Positions 1 to 10,399 of a DNA stretch of 64,000 nucleotides are shown here, one piece after another (within the stretch, counting starts at the first letter, position 1; each line of letters starts with the position of its first letter). Origin of the DNA: Pseudophaeobacter flagellatus. Its GTDB lineage: Bacteria; Pseudomonadota; Alphaproteobacteria; Rhodobacterales; Rhodobacteraceae. The stretch is from positions 372,001 to 436,000 of the forward strand of contig NZ_JAJQRG010000001.1 of assembly GCF_021228235.1 (NCBI RefSeq), given 5' to 3'. The notes beneath the pieces are model-generated. The model was not told where the DNA came from, did no database searches, and saw nothing but the letters and a program-made list of their open reading frames with translations. A program made the translations under genes and the position numbers.

Positions 1-25
1 TAGCAGCCTAGAGTTGTTTGGCCAA

Positions 26-57
26 GAAAAAGAGCGCAATGACTATCATTGCGCTCT
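26..57 (-). terminator. Rho-independent terminator of acnB
   Basis: Perfect 12-bp inverted repeat (31-42 with 46-57, 3-nt loop) followed on the minus strand by a run of five T (A26-A30 on the plus strand). It lies 45 bases after the acnB stop codon, so it ends the acnB transcript. Confidence 0.9.
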
Positions 58-101
58 GTTCAGATTTTACCATATCGGCCGTGTATTAGGCGAAGAGTGC
101 C

Positions 102-2888
102 TTAGAAGTGGGCCGATTTTGTGGCGGATGGGATTGCCAGGGGCGGTGCAAACTTGGTCAAGTCAATGCCCTCAACGGCGGCCTTGTATTCGTCAATTGT
201 TGGCGTGCGGCCCAGAATGGCCGCCAGCACAACAACCGGGGTCGAGGCGAGCAGGCTTTCGCCTTTCTTTTCGGCGGTATCTTCTACCACACGGCCCTGG
301 AACAGTCGGGTCGAGGTGGCCAGAACGGTATCGCCCTTGGCCGCTTTTTCCTGGTTGCCCATGCAGAGGTTACAGCCGGGGCGTTCAAGATAGAGAATGT
401 TCTCATACTCGGTCCGGGCGTTGTTCTTGGGCATGAAATCGTCGAATTCAAAGCCAGAGTACTTTTGCAGAATTTCCCAATCGCCTTCTGCCTTCAGCTC
501 ATCCACGATGTTGTAGGTGGGGGCTGCAACAACCAGAGGCGCGTTGAAGGTGACTTTGCCTTCTGCCTTTTCCAGGTTCTTGAGCATCTGCGCCACAATC
601 TTGATATCACCCTTGTGCACCATGCAGGAGCCAACAAAGCCAAGATCCACCTTTTTGTCGCCACCGTAGTAGGAAACGGGGCGGATTGTGTCGTGGGTAT
701 AGCGTTTTGACACATCGGCGTTATTCACATCCGGGTCAGCGATCATCGGTTCGACCACCTCGTCCAGATCCACCACGACTTCGGCAAAATACTTGGCGTT
801 GTCATCGGGGGTCAGGGCGGGCTTTTCACCGGATTTGATCTCACCAATCCGCTTGTCTGCAATGTTGATCAGCCCCTGCAGGGTGCCAGCCGCATTGTCC
901 ATGCCCTTGTCGATCATGATCTGGATCCGGCTTTTCGCGATCTCAAGCGATCCGATCAGCGTCTCGTCTTCGGAGATGCAGATAGAGGCCTTGGCCTTCA
1001 TTTCCGCTGTCCAGTCGGTGAAGGTAAAGGCCTGGTCCGCCAGCAGGGTGCCAATGTGCACTTCGATGATGCGGCCCTGGAAGACGTTATCGCCAAACTG
1101 CTTGAGCATCTGAGCCTGGGTGGCATGCACCACATCGCGGAAATCCATGTGATCTTTCATGGTGCCCTTGAAGGTCACCTTGACGGATTCCGGGATCGGC
1201 ATTGTGGCCTCACCGGTGGCCAGCGCCAGAGCAACGGTGCCGGAGTCGGCGCCAAAGGCGACGCCCTTGGACATACGGGTGTGGCTGTCGCCGCCGATGA
1301 TGATGGCCCAGTCATCCACGGTAATGTCGTTCAGCACCTTGTGGATCACATCTGTCATGGCATGATATTCGCCCTTGGGGTCACGCGCAGTGATCAGGCC
1401 GAATTTGTTCATAAAGCTCATCAGTTTGGGGATGTTCGCCTGGGCCTTGAGATCCCAGACCGACGCGGTATGACAGCCAGACTGATAGGCGCCATCCACC
1501 GACGGAGAGATCACCGTCGCCGCCATGGCTTCCAATTCTTGTGAGGTCATCAGGCCGGTGGTGTCTTGCGAACCCACGATATTGACCTTAACGCGCACAT
1601 CCGACCCGGCATGCAGCGGCGCATCCGACGTCAGCCCACGGGCGTTTTTGTTGAAGATCTTTTCAACTGCGGTCAGGCCCTGGCCTTCATGCGAAACCTC
1701 TTTCGAGGGGGCAAAGGCGGACTTCAGCTCCTGGCCCAAGGCCTCGGCGGCAAATGTTTGGAGTTTTTTGCCAAAGACCACAGCGTAGGAGCCGCCGGCC
1801 TTGATGAATTCGGCCTTTTGTGGCGTCAGCGAGGCGGAAATATCCACCAGTTCTTTGTCGCCTTCATAGAGCTTCTTGGTCTTGGTGTTGATGGTCAGCA
1901 CCTTGCCGGTTTCAACCGAATAGGTCTGTTCCAGCACCGGGTCGCCATTGGCATCCAGCACTGATTTGCCATCTGCGTCCAGCTTCTTGACCCAGTTCTT
2001 TAGGTCGATACCAATGCCGCCGGTCACGCCAACGGTGGTCAGGAAGATCGGCGAAATGCCGTTGGTACCGGCCACGATGGGGGCATAGTTCACGAAGGGC
2101 ACATAGGGGCTGGCGGGCTTACCGGTCCATAGGGCAACGTTGTTGACGCCGGACATGCGCGAAGACCCAACACCCATGGTCCCTTTTTCTGCGATCAGCA
2201 TCACGCGGGCATCAGGGTGGGCAGCCTTCAGCGCTTCGATTTCGGCCTGGGCCTCTGGCGTAATCATGCACTTGCCGTGCAGCTCGCGGTCGGAACGCGA
2301 ATGCGCCTGGTTACCGGGCGACAGCAGGTCGGTAGAAATATCACCTTCGCCGGCGATATAGGTGATAACTTTGATTTCTTCCTCGATCTCGGGAAGTGCG
2401 GTGAAAAACTCTGCCTTGGCATAGCTTTCGAGAATGTCCCGGGCGACAGCATTGCCCGCAGCCAGGGCGGCGGCCAGCCGATCGGTATCGGCCTCATAGA
2501 GGAAGAACTGCGTCTTCAGCACTGCAGCGGCCTGCTGCGCGATGGCTGCATCAGTGCCCAGGGCCAGATCCAACAGCACCTCAACCGAGGGGCCACCCTT
2601 CATATGGGACAGCAGTTCAAAGGCAAAATCAGGGGTGATTTCGGCCACTTCAGCCGCTCCCAGGATGATGTCTTTCAGGAACTTTGCCTTCTTGTCGGCT
2701 GCGCTGGTGGTTCCAGGCAAGGTGTTGTAAATAAAGAATTTAAGGCTGTCTTCGCGGTAGGGGTTGGCCGGATCTTTGATCTGCGTAATCAGCTCTGCCA
2801 CAAGCGCGCCGTCATCAATGGGCTTGGGGTGCAGGTCCTGGGCTTTGCGTGTTTCGATTTCTGCTAGATAGTCCGTGTACAAGGTCAT
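102..2888 (-). CDS. acnB: Aconitate hydratase B (bifunctional aconitase / 2-methylisocitrate dehydratase)
   Basis: Converts citrate to isocitrate through cis-aconitate in the TCA cycle, in the cytoplasm; AcnB enzymes usually also act in the methylcitrate cycle. The protein starts MTLYTDYLAEIETR and is 928 aa, somewhat longer than the 865-aa E. coli AcnB. The N-terminal ~160 residues form the HEAT-like helical domain peculiar to AcnB, followed by the swivel domain and the catalytic core. The probable 4Fe-4S ligands are Cys755 (in GSCMVHKG), Cys839 and Cys842 (in CNLCMGN). The open frame runs 55 codons further upstream, but that stretch does not resemble AcnB, so the ATG at 2888 is preferred. 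It is monocistronic, with a strong terminator just downstream. Identity is secure; the exact start is slightly less so. Confidence 0.97.
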   Translation of the reverse strand: MTLYTDYLAEIETRKAQDLHPKPIDDGALVAELITQIKDPANPYREDSLKFFIYNTLPGTTSAADKKAKFLKDIILGAAEVAEITPDFAFELLSHMKGGPSVEVLLDLALGTDAAIAQQAAAVLKTQFFLYEADTDRLAAALAAGNAVARDILESYAKAEFFTALPEIEEEIKVITYIAGEGDISTDLLSPGNQAHSRSDRELHGKCMITPEAQAEIEALKAAHPDARVMLIAEKGTMGVGSSRMSGVNNVALWTGKPASPYVPFVNYAPIVAGTNGISPIFLTTVGVTGGIGIDLKNWVKKLDADGKSVLDANGDPVLEQTYSVETGKVLTINTKTKKLYEGDKELVDISASLTPQKAEFIKAGGSYAVVFGKKLQTFAAEALGQELKSAFAPSKEVSHEGQGLTAVEKIFNKNARGLTSDAPLHAGSDVRVKVNIVGSQDTTGLMTSQELEAMAATVISPSVDGAYQSGCHTASVWDLKAQANIPKLMSFMNKFGLITARDPKGEYHAMTDVIHKVLNDITVDDWAIIIGGDSHTRMSKGVAFGADSGTVALALATGEATMPIPESVKVTFKGTMKDHMDFRDVVHATQAQMLKQFGDNVFQGRIIEVHIGTLLADQAFTFTDWTAEMKAKASICISEDETLIGSLEIAKSRIQIMIDKGMDNAAGTLQGLINIADKRIGEIKSGEKPALTPDDNAKYFAEVVVDLDEVVEPMIADPDVNNADVSKRYTHDTIRPVSYYGGDKKVDLGFVGSCMVHKGDIKIVAQMLKNLEKAEGKVTFNAPLVVAAPTYNIVDELKAEGDWEILQKYSGFEFDDFMPKNNARTEYENILYLERPGCNLCMGNQEKAAKGDTVLATSTRLFQGRVVEDTAEKKGESLLASTPVVVLAAILGRTPTIDEYKAAVEGIDLTKFAPPLAIPSATKSAHF

Positions 2889-3121
2889 GCGATTGTCCCG
2901 CCGATGAGTGTTGCGCATAGCTTGAATGACGGCTGTCAGAATGGTCTGGCGAGTCGAAACAAGCTGGTTGTATGCGGTGGTATACTTTTTAGTTCCGCTT
3001 TGCAAGATGCCCAATATCGGCCCTGCTGCGGCTCGGGTTTGGTGCTGTCCCAAGCCGGAGCATGCAGGTGCTGATACAGCATCAAGATTACTGCGCGACT
3101 AATCATGATTTTGCTGTGGTG

Positions 3122-3160
3122 GCAACAAATGCTGCTGGGTGTTTCTGCGGCATTTGTTGC
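3122..3160. repeat. Inverted repeat downstream of comE
   Basis: An 11-bp perfect inverted repeat, GCAACAAATGC at 3122-3132 and its complement at 3150-3160, separated by 17 bases. It sits just after the comE stop codon, between comE and acnB, so it may end the comDE transcript or stabilise its 3' end. There is no T-run on the minus strand, so it is not a classical rho-independent terminator. Confidence 0.5.
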
Positions 3161-3175
3161 TGCTCTGCCGCGAGG

Positions 3176-3733
3176 TCAGCGGCGGGCAACTGCCTGCATG
3201 AAACGCGCGCGGATTTCCACTGGATCCATGGTGATCACCGGCATCTTGGCGTTGCCGCTGTCACATTTGACCACGAGGACGGTGGCCTGCTGCGCTGCTA
3301 GCGCTTGTTGTAGTGCTGCGCCTGTGTCGAGATCGCGGACCTCGACCACGTTGTCACAGCCTGCTGCCCGCGCCATGCCTGCCAGGCAGGTCTTTTTGCC
3401 GGTATAGGTTGGTTGATCCCCGGTAGAGCCATATGAGCCATTGTCGATGATCATCAGGATGTAGTTGGCCGGGGCATTGTTGCCGATGGTGGGCAGGGTG
3501 CCAAGGTTGGTCAACACCGAGCCATCGCCATCAATCACGATGACGGGTTTGGGCTGCGCGAGCGCCAGGCCCAGTCCAATGGACGAAGCAAGCCCCATGG
3601 TGCCGAGCATGTAGAAATTGCTTGGTTGGTCGTCGATGGCGTGCAGTTCCTGACTGGGGATGCCGATATTGCAGACAACCAGCTGGTCGCGCAAAATGGG
3701 CGCGATTTCGGTTAGGATTTCAGACCGGATCAT
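3176..3733 (-). CDS. comE: Sulfopyruvate decarboxylase beta subunit-like, TPP-binding (ComE family)
   Basis: Beta half of a split thiamine-diphosphate decarboxylase that in its characterised relatives converts sulfopyruvate to sulfoacetaldehyde; the related phosphonopyruvate decarboxylases act on the phosphonate analogue. At 185 aa it has the size of a C-terminal TPP-binding domain only. The cofactor motif begins with GDGS at residues 69-72 and ends around IIDNGSYGSTG at 95-105. It overlaps comD by 4 bases (ATGA), so the two are translationally coupled and should form a heteromer. In marine roseobacters ComDE takes part in breakdown of C3 sulfonates such as sulfolactate and cysteate. No sulfoacetaldehyde acetyltransferase (xsc) is in the window, so the substrate remains an inference; phosphonopyruvate is the main alternative. 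Confidence 0.85.
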   Translation of the reverse strand: MIRSEILTEIAPILRDQLVVCNIGIPSQELHAIDDQPSNFYMLGTMGLASSIGLGLALAQPKPVIVIDGDGSVLTNLGTLPTIGNNAPANYILMIIDNGSYGSTGDQPTYTGKKTCLAGMARAAGCDNVVEVRDLDTGAALQQALAAQQATVLVVKCDSGNAKMPVITMDPVEIRARFMQAVARR

Positions 3734-4236
3734 TGCTCGCCATAGCCTCCCCAGAAGGTGGCATCCGTCAGGATGGCCACGGGTTTATTGCACATGAAGG
3801 TGTATTTCAGGATGGTGTCGAACTCTGCCACGTCGCTTTGCTGGTGAAAGTGATAGGTGGGGATATTGAGCTGCGCCAAGAGCGCCTTGGTGTGTAGCGC
3901 CATTTCCACCTGACAGGCGACCGGTTCACGCAGCTCGCCGCGATAGGAAATAAGCATGGGCAGCGGCATACGGTAGTATTGGATCAGGGTGGCCAGGGTA
4001 TTGATGGTGACGCCGATGGCGGTGTTCTGCATGATAATGGCCGGGCGCTTGCCGCCCATCCAGGCGCCCGCGCACAGGCCCATCCCTTCGTCTTCCTTGT
4101 TGGCGGGGATGTGAAAAATATCATCGCGCTGGTCGATTTCCTCGATTACTCCGGCCAGCTGTTTGCAGGGCACGGTGGTAACAAAAGAGATATCATTGGC
4201 GACCAGATCATCGGCGATCCGTTTGTCTATGTTCAT
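3730..4236 (-). CDS. comD: Sulfopyruvate decarboxylase alpha subunit-like (ComD family)
   Basis: Alpha half of the split TPP decarboxylase, 168 aa, corresponding to the pyrimidine-binding domain. Family marks are VPCKQL at residues 22-27, the acidic NKEDEG at 46-51, which carries the glutamate expected to activate the thiamine ring, and AIIMQNTAIG near residue 68. It is the first gene of comDE, and its TGA overlaps the comE start. The 179 bases upstream include the terminator of the BCCT gene, so comDE has its own promoter. The pair could equally be annotated phosphonopyruvate decarboxylase, because the families intergrade. Confidence 0.84.
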   Translation of the reverse strand: MNIDKRIADDLVANDISFVTTVPCKQLAGVIEEIDQRDDIFHIPANKEDEGMGLCAGAWMGGKRPAIIMQNTAIGVTINTLATLIQYYRMPLPMLISYRGELREPVACQVEMALHTKALLAQLNIPTYHFHQQSDVAEFDTILKYTFMCNKPVAILTDATFWGGYGEQ

Positions 4237-4355
4237 TGGGGCGGGCCTTTATGCCAGGGATCTAACAGGCAGCGATGCGGCAAATATGCACTGCCCATCG
4301 CACAGCTGGCAACAGCTGCCTTGCGGGCATTGGCATGGTAGCGACGCTGCAGAAT

Positions 4356-4392
4356 AAAAAGGGGCGAATGCTTGCAGCCAAGCATCCGCCCC
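4356..4392 (-). terminator. Rho-independent terminator of the BCCT transporter gene
   Basis: A stem of about 13 bp (4361-4373 with 4380-4392, one mismatch, 6-nt loop) followed on the minus strand by five T (A4356-A4360). It lies 24 bases after the transporter stop codon and separates that transcript from comDE. Confidence 0.9.
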
Positions 4393-4415
4393 CTGTTTTT
4401 GGCTAAGGCCTGTAC

Positions 4416-6059
4416 CTATTGGTTTTCGGCGTGCTCATTGCGCAGCCCGCGTAGGATGCAATAGCACATGACCAGCAGCACCACGGTGAACAGCAGACCG
4501 GTGGAAATCACCATGGACTGCAGGGCTGCAAGCCCGCCGCCCAGTAGCAAGGCAACGGCAACCGCACCTTCAAAAATGCACCAGCACACACGCTGCGGCA
4601 CCGGGGCGTGAACCTTGCCGCCAGCGGTGATTGTGTCAATCACCAGAGAGCCAGAGTCCGAGGAGGTGACGAAGAAGACAATCACCAGAATAATGCCGAT
4701 GAACGAGGTCACAGACGACAGGGGCAGCTCTCCGAGCATCTGGAACAGCTGGCGCGGCAGTTCGGCGCTCTGCGCTCCGGTGAAGTTATCGGTGATCACC
4801 TGATAGATGGCGCTGCCACCAAAGATCGACATCCAGGCTACGCAGGCCAGAGAGGGGATCAGCAAAACGCAGACGATGAATTCGCGTACTGTCCGGCCGC
4901 GGCTGACACGGGCGATGAACATGCCGACGAAAGGTGACCAGCTGATCCACCAGGCCCAATAGAAGGCGGTCCAGCCCTGGCTGAAGTTCACGTCCTCGCG
5001 TGCAAATGGGGTGGCAAGGGCAGGTAGGTATTCAACATAGGCAACGAGGCTGTCCCAGAAAAATGTAAACAAGAATGCGGTAGGCCCCACCACCAGTGTA
5101 AACAGGGCCAATAGACCTGCCAGCCCCATGTTGATTTCAGACAGGATCTTGACCCCGCCATCCAGCCCGCGCAGCACCGAGACCAGGGCAATAGCGGTAA
5201 TGCCGATGACCAGCACCACCTCTGTTGTGCTGCCCATCGGTACACCAAACAGCTCGTTCAGCCCTGCGCTGGCCTGTTTTGCGCCAAATCCCAAAGAGGT
5301 CGCCAGGCCAAACAGCGTGGCAAAAACGGCCAGGATGTCGATGACATGCCCCGGCCATCCCCAGATCCGTTCGCCAAAGATTGGATAGAATGCAGAGCGG
5401 ATCGTCAGCGGCAGGCCTTTGTTGTAGCTGAACAGGGCTAGCGCCAGGCCGAGAACAGCATAGATCGCCCAGGGGTGCAGGCCCCAGTGATAGATCGTGG
5501 CCGCCATGCCCAGGCGGATCGCCTCTTGCTGATTGTCCAGCGCCCCGGAGAGCGGCGCCCAATCTGTTCGCGCGCCTGCTTCGCCTGCGGTCCCACCTAA
5601 GGAGGAGGAGAAATGGGAGAGCGGTTCGGAAACCCCGTAAAACATCAGCCCGATGCCCATGCCGGCGGCAAACAGCATCGAGAACCATCCAATATAGGTA
5701 TAGTCTGGTTTCGCGCCAGATCCGCCAAGGCGGACGCTGCCATAGGGGGAGACGATGAGGCACAGGGCAAAGATGACCACAAGATCGGCAGCTCCGATCA
5801 GGAACCAGTCAAAGTTCTTGGTGGTAAAGTTGAACAAGCTCTTAAAGATTTGCTCCGCCTCTTCAGGCAGTGCCAGGGTAAAGAAGACAAAGGCCAAAAT
5901 GGCAGCGCCGGAAATGGCAAAAACCGGATTGTGAATGTCATAGCCAAAGGGACCAAGAGAGCCGTCTACATTATGCTGCCCTATTTCGTAGTCCGTCGCA
6001 ATGACATCCGCTACGCCTTCCGGCGCGGGGATACCATGTGCGGGTGTGTCGTCAGACAT
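4416..6059 (-). CDS. BCCT family transporter (betaine/carnitine/choline type)
   Basis: Sodium- or proton-coupled secondary transporter of the inner membrane, 547 aa with about twelve hydrophobic segments. The family signature is clear: GWTAFYWAWWISWSPFVGMF in the C-terminal half, the core substrate region, followed by the conserved amphipathic stretch ARVSRGRTVREF. Residues 1-40 form a soluble tail, as is usual in this family. A strong ribosome-binding site (AAGGAGGAGG, complement of 6066-6075) precedes the ATG. BCCT members carry glycine betaine, choline, carnitine, DMSP or ectoine, and the substrate cannot be read from sequence. Its neighbour comDE has a separate transcript, so a role in sulfonate uptake is only a guess. 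Confidence 0.93.
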   Translation of the reverse strand: MSDDTPAHGIPAPEGVADVIATDYEIGQHNVDGSLGPFGYDIHNPVFAISGAAILAFVFFTLALPEEAEQIFKSLFNFTTKNFDWFLIGAADLVVIFALCLIVSPYGSVRLGGSGAKPDYTYIGWFSMLFAAGMGIGLMFYGVSEPLSHFSSSLGGTAGEAGARTDWAPLSGALDNQQEAIRLGMAATIYHWGLHPWAIYAVLGLALALFSYNKGLPLTIRSAFYPIFGERIWGWPGHVIDILAVFATLFGLATSLGFGAKQASAGLNELFGVPMGSTTEVVLVIGITAIALVSVLRGLDGGVKILSEINMGLAGLLALFTLVVGPTAFLFTFFWDSLVAYVEYLPALATPFAREDVNFSQGWTAFYWAWWISWSPFVGMFIARVSRGRTVREFIVCVLLIPSLACVAWMSIFGGSAIYQVITDNFTGAQSAELPRQLFQMLGELPLSSVTSFIGIILVIVFFVTSSDSGSLVIDTITAGGKVHAPVPQRVCWCIFEGAVAVALLLGGGLAALQSMVISTGLLFTVVLLVMCYCILRGLRNEHAENQ

Positions 6060-6570
6060 CAGGTGCCTCCTCCTTGAGAGTGTTCATAATTGGGCCCCAT
6101 CCGCGCGGGGTGGTGCCTTGAGAAACAGATGCATTTGGAAGGCGTGACAACACGCCGCCTTGCGACTGTTTTATGCGTAATCACGCCACTAGGGCGGTGC
6201 CCGCACCAGATCGGCCAGGATCACTGGTGCCAGGGTCTGGTGTGGGCGGCCCTATATGTTTCTTTGCACCAAGATGAAAGGCTTGCTGCGGGGCGCATGT
6301 TCTCCGGCATATGGTGTTGCCTGTTGGAGCAGATCTTGCCGCCCGTGGTCGTTGTCGAAACCGTGACGTTGGCAGGTGGTAGTTGCGGGGCGTATAGGCA
6401 GGCTGATACCGCCGCTGAAGACCTTGCCACCTTGGATGCCGGCCCCCCCCCTGTCCGGGCAATGTGCCGTATCGGGGCAAATCGCACGATGAAAGAAACT
6501 GATTTAAGGCATTGTTTCTATTCTCTTTGTGATCTTATCATTTGGTGACAAATTTAGGGAGGAGAGGACC
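6060..6570. other. Long intergenic region without a credible gene
   Basis: This 511-base stretch separates two divergent genes. It holds the BCCT ribosome-binding site at 6066-6075, a run of nine C at 6443-6451, and an AT-rich stretch at about 6485-6550 that probably carries the promoter of the peroxidase gene. The open frames here have no recognisable domain, no ribosome-binding site and no consistent codon pattern, so I call none of them. Confidence 0.6.
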
Positions 6571-7179
6571 ATGGCCTGGATCAAGACAGTTCCATTCGAA
6601 GAGGCGACCGGCAAACTGAAGATACTCTATCAGCGGGTGACCGGGCCGGACAACAATGTCGACAACATCATGATGGTGCATTCCCTGCGGCCGCATTCGA
6701 TGGAAGGGCATATGGCGCTTTACAAGAATGTGCTGCACCATAGCGGCAACAAGATCCCAAAGTGGTTTCTGGAGGTTCTTGGTGTCTGGGTGTCGTCGCT
6801 GAACAACTGCGGCTATTGCGTTGAACACCATTTTTCCGGACTGCAGCGTCTGCTCCAGGATGAGCCGCGCGGCCTGGCCATTCGCGCCGCGATTGAAGCG
6901 CGCCGTCCGACGGAGGCTCCGCTGGATGCGGCGCAGCAGGTGGCGCTGCGCTATGCGCGCAAATTGACCGATGCCCCCGCAAGCCTGATCGAAAGCGATG
7001 TCGAGGCGCTGCGCGCAGTTGGCTATGACGATGGAGAGATCCTGGAGATCAACCAGGTCTGCGCCTATTTTGCCTATGCCAACCGTACAGTTCTGGGGCT
7101 TGGCTGTTCGACCAAGGGGGATGCGCTCGGGTTGAGTCCAAATAATTCCGACAACCCTGATGATTGGGGACATAAATAA
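6571..7179 (+). CDS. AhpD-like peroxidase-related protein (carboxymuconolactone decarboxylase fold)
   Basis: Predicted cytosolic thiol peroxidase or oxidoreductase of the AhpD/CMD superfamily, 202 aa. The redox motif is NNCGYCVEHH, a CxxC with the downstream histidine typical of AhpD, in the first half of the protein. The ATG at 6571 follows an excellent ribosome-binding site (GGGAGGAGAGG at 6558-6568); the frame extends 14 codons upstream without one. In this family the CxxC cycles between thiol and disulfide and removes alkyl hydroperoxides; the natural substrate here is unknown. It is apparently monocistronic. Confidence 0.88.
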   Translation: MAWIKTVPFEEATGKLKILYQRVTGPDNNVDNIMMVHSLRPHSMEGHMALYKNVLHHSGNKIPKWFLEVLGVWVSSLNNCGYCVEHHFSGLQRLLQDEPRGLAIRAAIEARRPTEAPLDAAQQVALRYARKLTDAPASLIESDVEALRAVGYDDGEILEINQVCAYFAYANRTVLGLGCSTKGDALGLSPNNSDNPDDWGHK

Positions 7180-7257
7180 TCACCGCCAGGGGCGACGCGG
7201 GCACAGCGGCTGTCTGACGGCGCTTGCCGGGGGCGCTGTACCTGCTAAGACTGCTGC

Positions 7258-8667
7258 ATGATAGATCAATTCACGCCCCCCAAATCCACCCCGAAGATGA
7301 GCACAGGTGGCCATGTGCGCGCGCTTTCTGTGCTGGGCCTGCCGTTGGTGGGCGGCCATGTGGCGCAATTTGCCATTGGCATGACGGATTCTGTCATGCT
7401 GGGGTGGTATGGCGCGGCAGCGCTGGCTGCGGTGACGCTGGCGGGGTCCTACTTCTTTGTGTTTTTCCTGATGGGCGCGGGATTCGCCATTGCGGTGATG
7501 CCGCTGGTGGCAGCGGCTGCCGGGGCAGGGGAAGAACGCCAGATCCGTCGTGCGACCCGAATGGGGTTGTGGCTGTCGCTGCTTTATGGCGTGGCGGCGA
7601 TGCCGCTCTTGCTGTTTTCTGAGGCGATTTTGCTGACCCTGGGCCAACCCCCAGAGGTGGCCGGTCCGGCCGCGACCTATCTGCAACTGGCGGGGTGGGG
7701 GCTGTTTCCTGCACTGCTGGTCATGGTGTTCAAATCCTATCTGGCGGCGCTGGAGCGCACGCAGATCGTGTTGTGGATCACCATTCTTGCCGCCGTGGTC
7801 AACGGACTGGTGAACTATGCGCTGATCTTTGGCAATTGGGGTGCGCCCGAGTTGGGAATCGCCGGTGCGGCCTATGCCTCGATCACCACGCAGACGGTCT
7901 CTTTGCTGGCGGTTGGTGCCTATGCGCTCTGGGTTCTGCCGGAACAGGAAATCCTGAAGAACTTTCATCGCCCCGATTGGGAGATGTTCGCGCGGGTCTT
8001 CAAGCTGGGCATGCCGATTGGCCTGACCAACCTGAGCGAAGTCAGCCTCTTTGCCGCCTCGGCGATGATGATGGGCTGGCTGGGGACTATTCCGCTGGCG
8101 GCGCATGGGGTGGCGGTCACTCTGGCGGGGCTGACCTTCATGGTGCATCTGGGGCTCAGCAACGCGGCGACGATCCGGGCTGGCAATGCCTATGGGCGGG
8201 GCGACCGAGAGCACATGGCCCTTGGGGCGCGGGTGGTGATCGTAATGTCATTGGTCATGTCATTTGTCGGCATGGCTGCCTTTCTGCTGCTGCCGGATCA
8301 GTTGATTTCACTGTTCCTGGATGCAGAGGATCCTAACAAGCCTGAAATCCTGCTGGTGGGGGCGGGGCTGCTGGCCATGGCGGCGCTGTTCCAGCTGACC
8401 GATGGGATGCAGGTTATTGCCCTGGGGCTGTTGCGCGGCGTGCAGGATACCAATTGGCCGATGTTGATCGCGGCGTTCAGCTATTGGGCGATTGGGGTGC
8501 CTGCCTCATATCTCTTTGGCTTTACCTTTGGCTGGGGCGGTATCGGGATCTGGTCGGGGCTGGTGCTGGGGCTCAGCTTTGCCGGGGTGTTCCTGATGCT
8601 GCGGTTTTGGCGCCATACGATCAAGCAGACGGGCAAACAGAGCCGCAGGCCAAGCGCCGCCACCTAA
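7258..8667 (+). CDS. MATE family efflux transporter (NorM-like)
   Basis: Inner-membrane drug or cation antiporter of the MATE superfamily, 469 aa with twelve predicted membrane segments in two six-helix halves. Visible marks include GLPLVGGHVAQFAIGMTDSVMLGWYG near the N-terminus and the matching second-half segment beginning GMPIGLTNLSEVSLF. Relatives export cationic dyes, fluoroquinolones and metabolites using sodium or proton gradients. The first ATG (7258) has no obvious ribosome-binding site; a second ATG at 7297 is possible and would remove 13 hydrophilic residues. The 3' end overlaps the convergent gene at 8664 by four bases. Confidence 0.93.
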   Translation: MIDQFTPPKSTPKMSTGGHVRALSVLGLPLVGGHVAQFAIGMTDSVMLGWYGAAALAAVTLAGSYFFVFFLMGAGFAIAVMPLVAAAAGAGEERQIRRATRMGLWLSLLYGVAAMPLLLFSEAILLTLGQPPEVAGPAATYLQLAGWGLFPALLVMVFKSYLAALERTQIVLWITILAAVVNGLVNYALIFGNWGAPELGIAGAAYASITTQTVSLLAVGAYALWVLPEQEILKNFHRPDWEMFARVFKLGMPIGLTNLSEVSLFAASAMMMGWLGTIPLAAHGVAVTLAGLTFMVHLGLSNAATIRAGNAYGRGDREHMALGARVVIVMSLVMSFVGMAAFLLLPDQLISLFLDAEDPNKPEILLVGAGLLAMAALFQLTDGMQVIALGLLRGVQDTNWPMLIAAFSYWAIGVPASYLFGFTFGWGGIGIWSGLVLGLSFAGVFLMLRFWRHTIKQTGKQSRRPSAAT

Positions 8668-9080
8668 TCGTCTTTTGGGGTCTTTTTCATCAGCCGATCT
8701 GCCTTCTTGCGCACCAGCACGCTGCGCAGATCGTGCATCGCCAGCAGTAAGCCATCGGTCACAGCCTCCAGTTGATCGGGGCTGGCCTTGGTCTGGGCCC
8801 AATGGGCGGTGAGGCTTAGGTGATCCACCGCCCGTTTGATATCGTCGATGTCGCGGGCTGCCAGCACGGCGCTGCGCTCTGTCATCCAGGATTTTATCGC
8901 CGCCAGGTCCTGGTCTGACAGGGCCCGGCCACCATGCGGCTTGATCTCTCCGTTGCGGATGTTCACTGCTGCGATCTGATCCATATCGATGCGCCGCTGC
9001 CGGTTTTCGGTATCAACCCGAAACACAAAAGCACCGTTTTCACGGATGCGAAAGAAATACTCGGGCAGCGATGCAGCCAT
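8664..9080 (-). CDS. Conserved hypothetical protein, 138 aa
   Basis: I do not recognise a named family. The protein is soluble and hydrophilic, with no signal peptide. An N-terminal beta-rich stretch (EYFFRIRENGAFVFRVDTENRQRRIDMDQIAAVNI) is followed by a mainly helical region that ends in a lysine-rich tail. It lies 18 bases downstream of aatA on the same strand with a ribosome-binding site (AAAGGA), so it is probably cotranscribed with the aminotransferase. It converges on the MATE gene and overlaps its end by four bases. Confidence 0.75.
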   Translation of the reverse strand: MAASLPEYFFRIRENGAFVFRVDTENRQRRIDMDQIAAVNIRNGEIKPHGGRALSDQDLAAIKSWMTERSAVLAARDIDDIKRAVDHLSLTAHWAQTKASPDQLEAVTDGLLLAMHDLRSVLVRKKADRLMKKTPKDD

Positions 9081-9098
9081 CAGGCAGGATCCTTTGAC

Positions 9099-10337
<1,239 letters not shown>

Positions 10338-10399
10338 TCATAGGGTGCCACCAAATCGCGATCAAGCAACATTGATAAAGACCGGAACGGAGATGGCAT

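Noticed and set aside
7180-8214. 344-codon minus-strand frame opposite the MATE gene
   Set aside because: Composition is Arg/His/Gln-rich, typical of a shadow of a hydrophobic membrane-protein gene.
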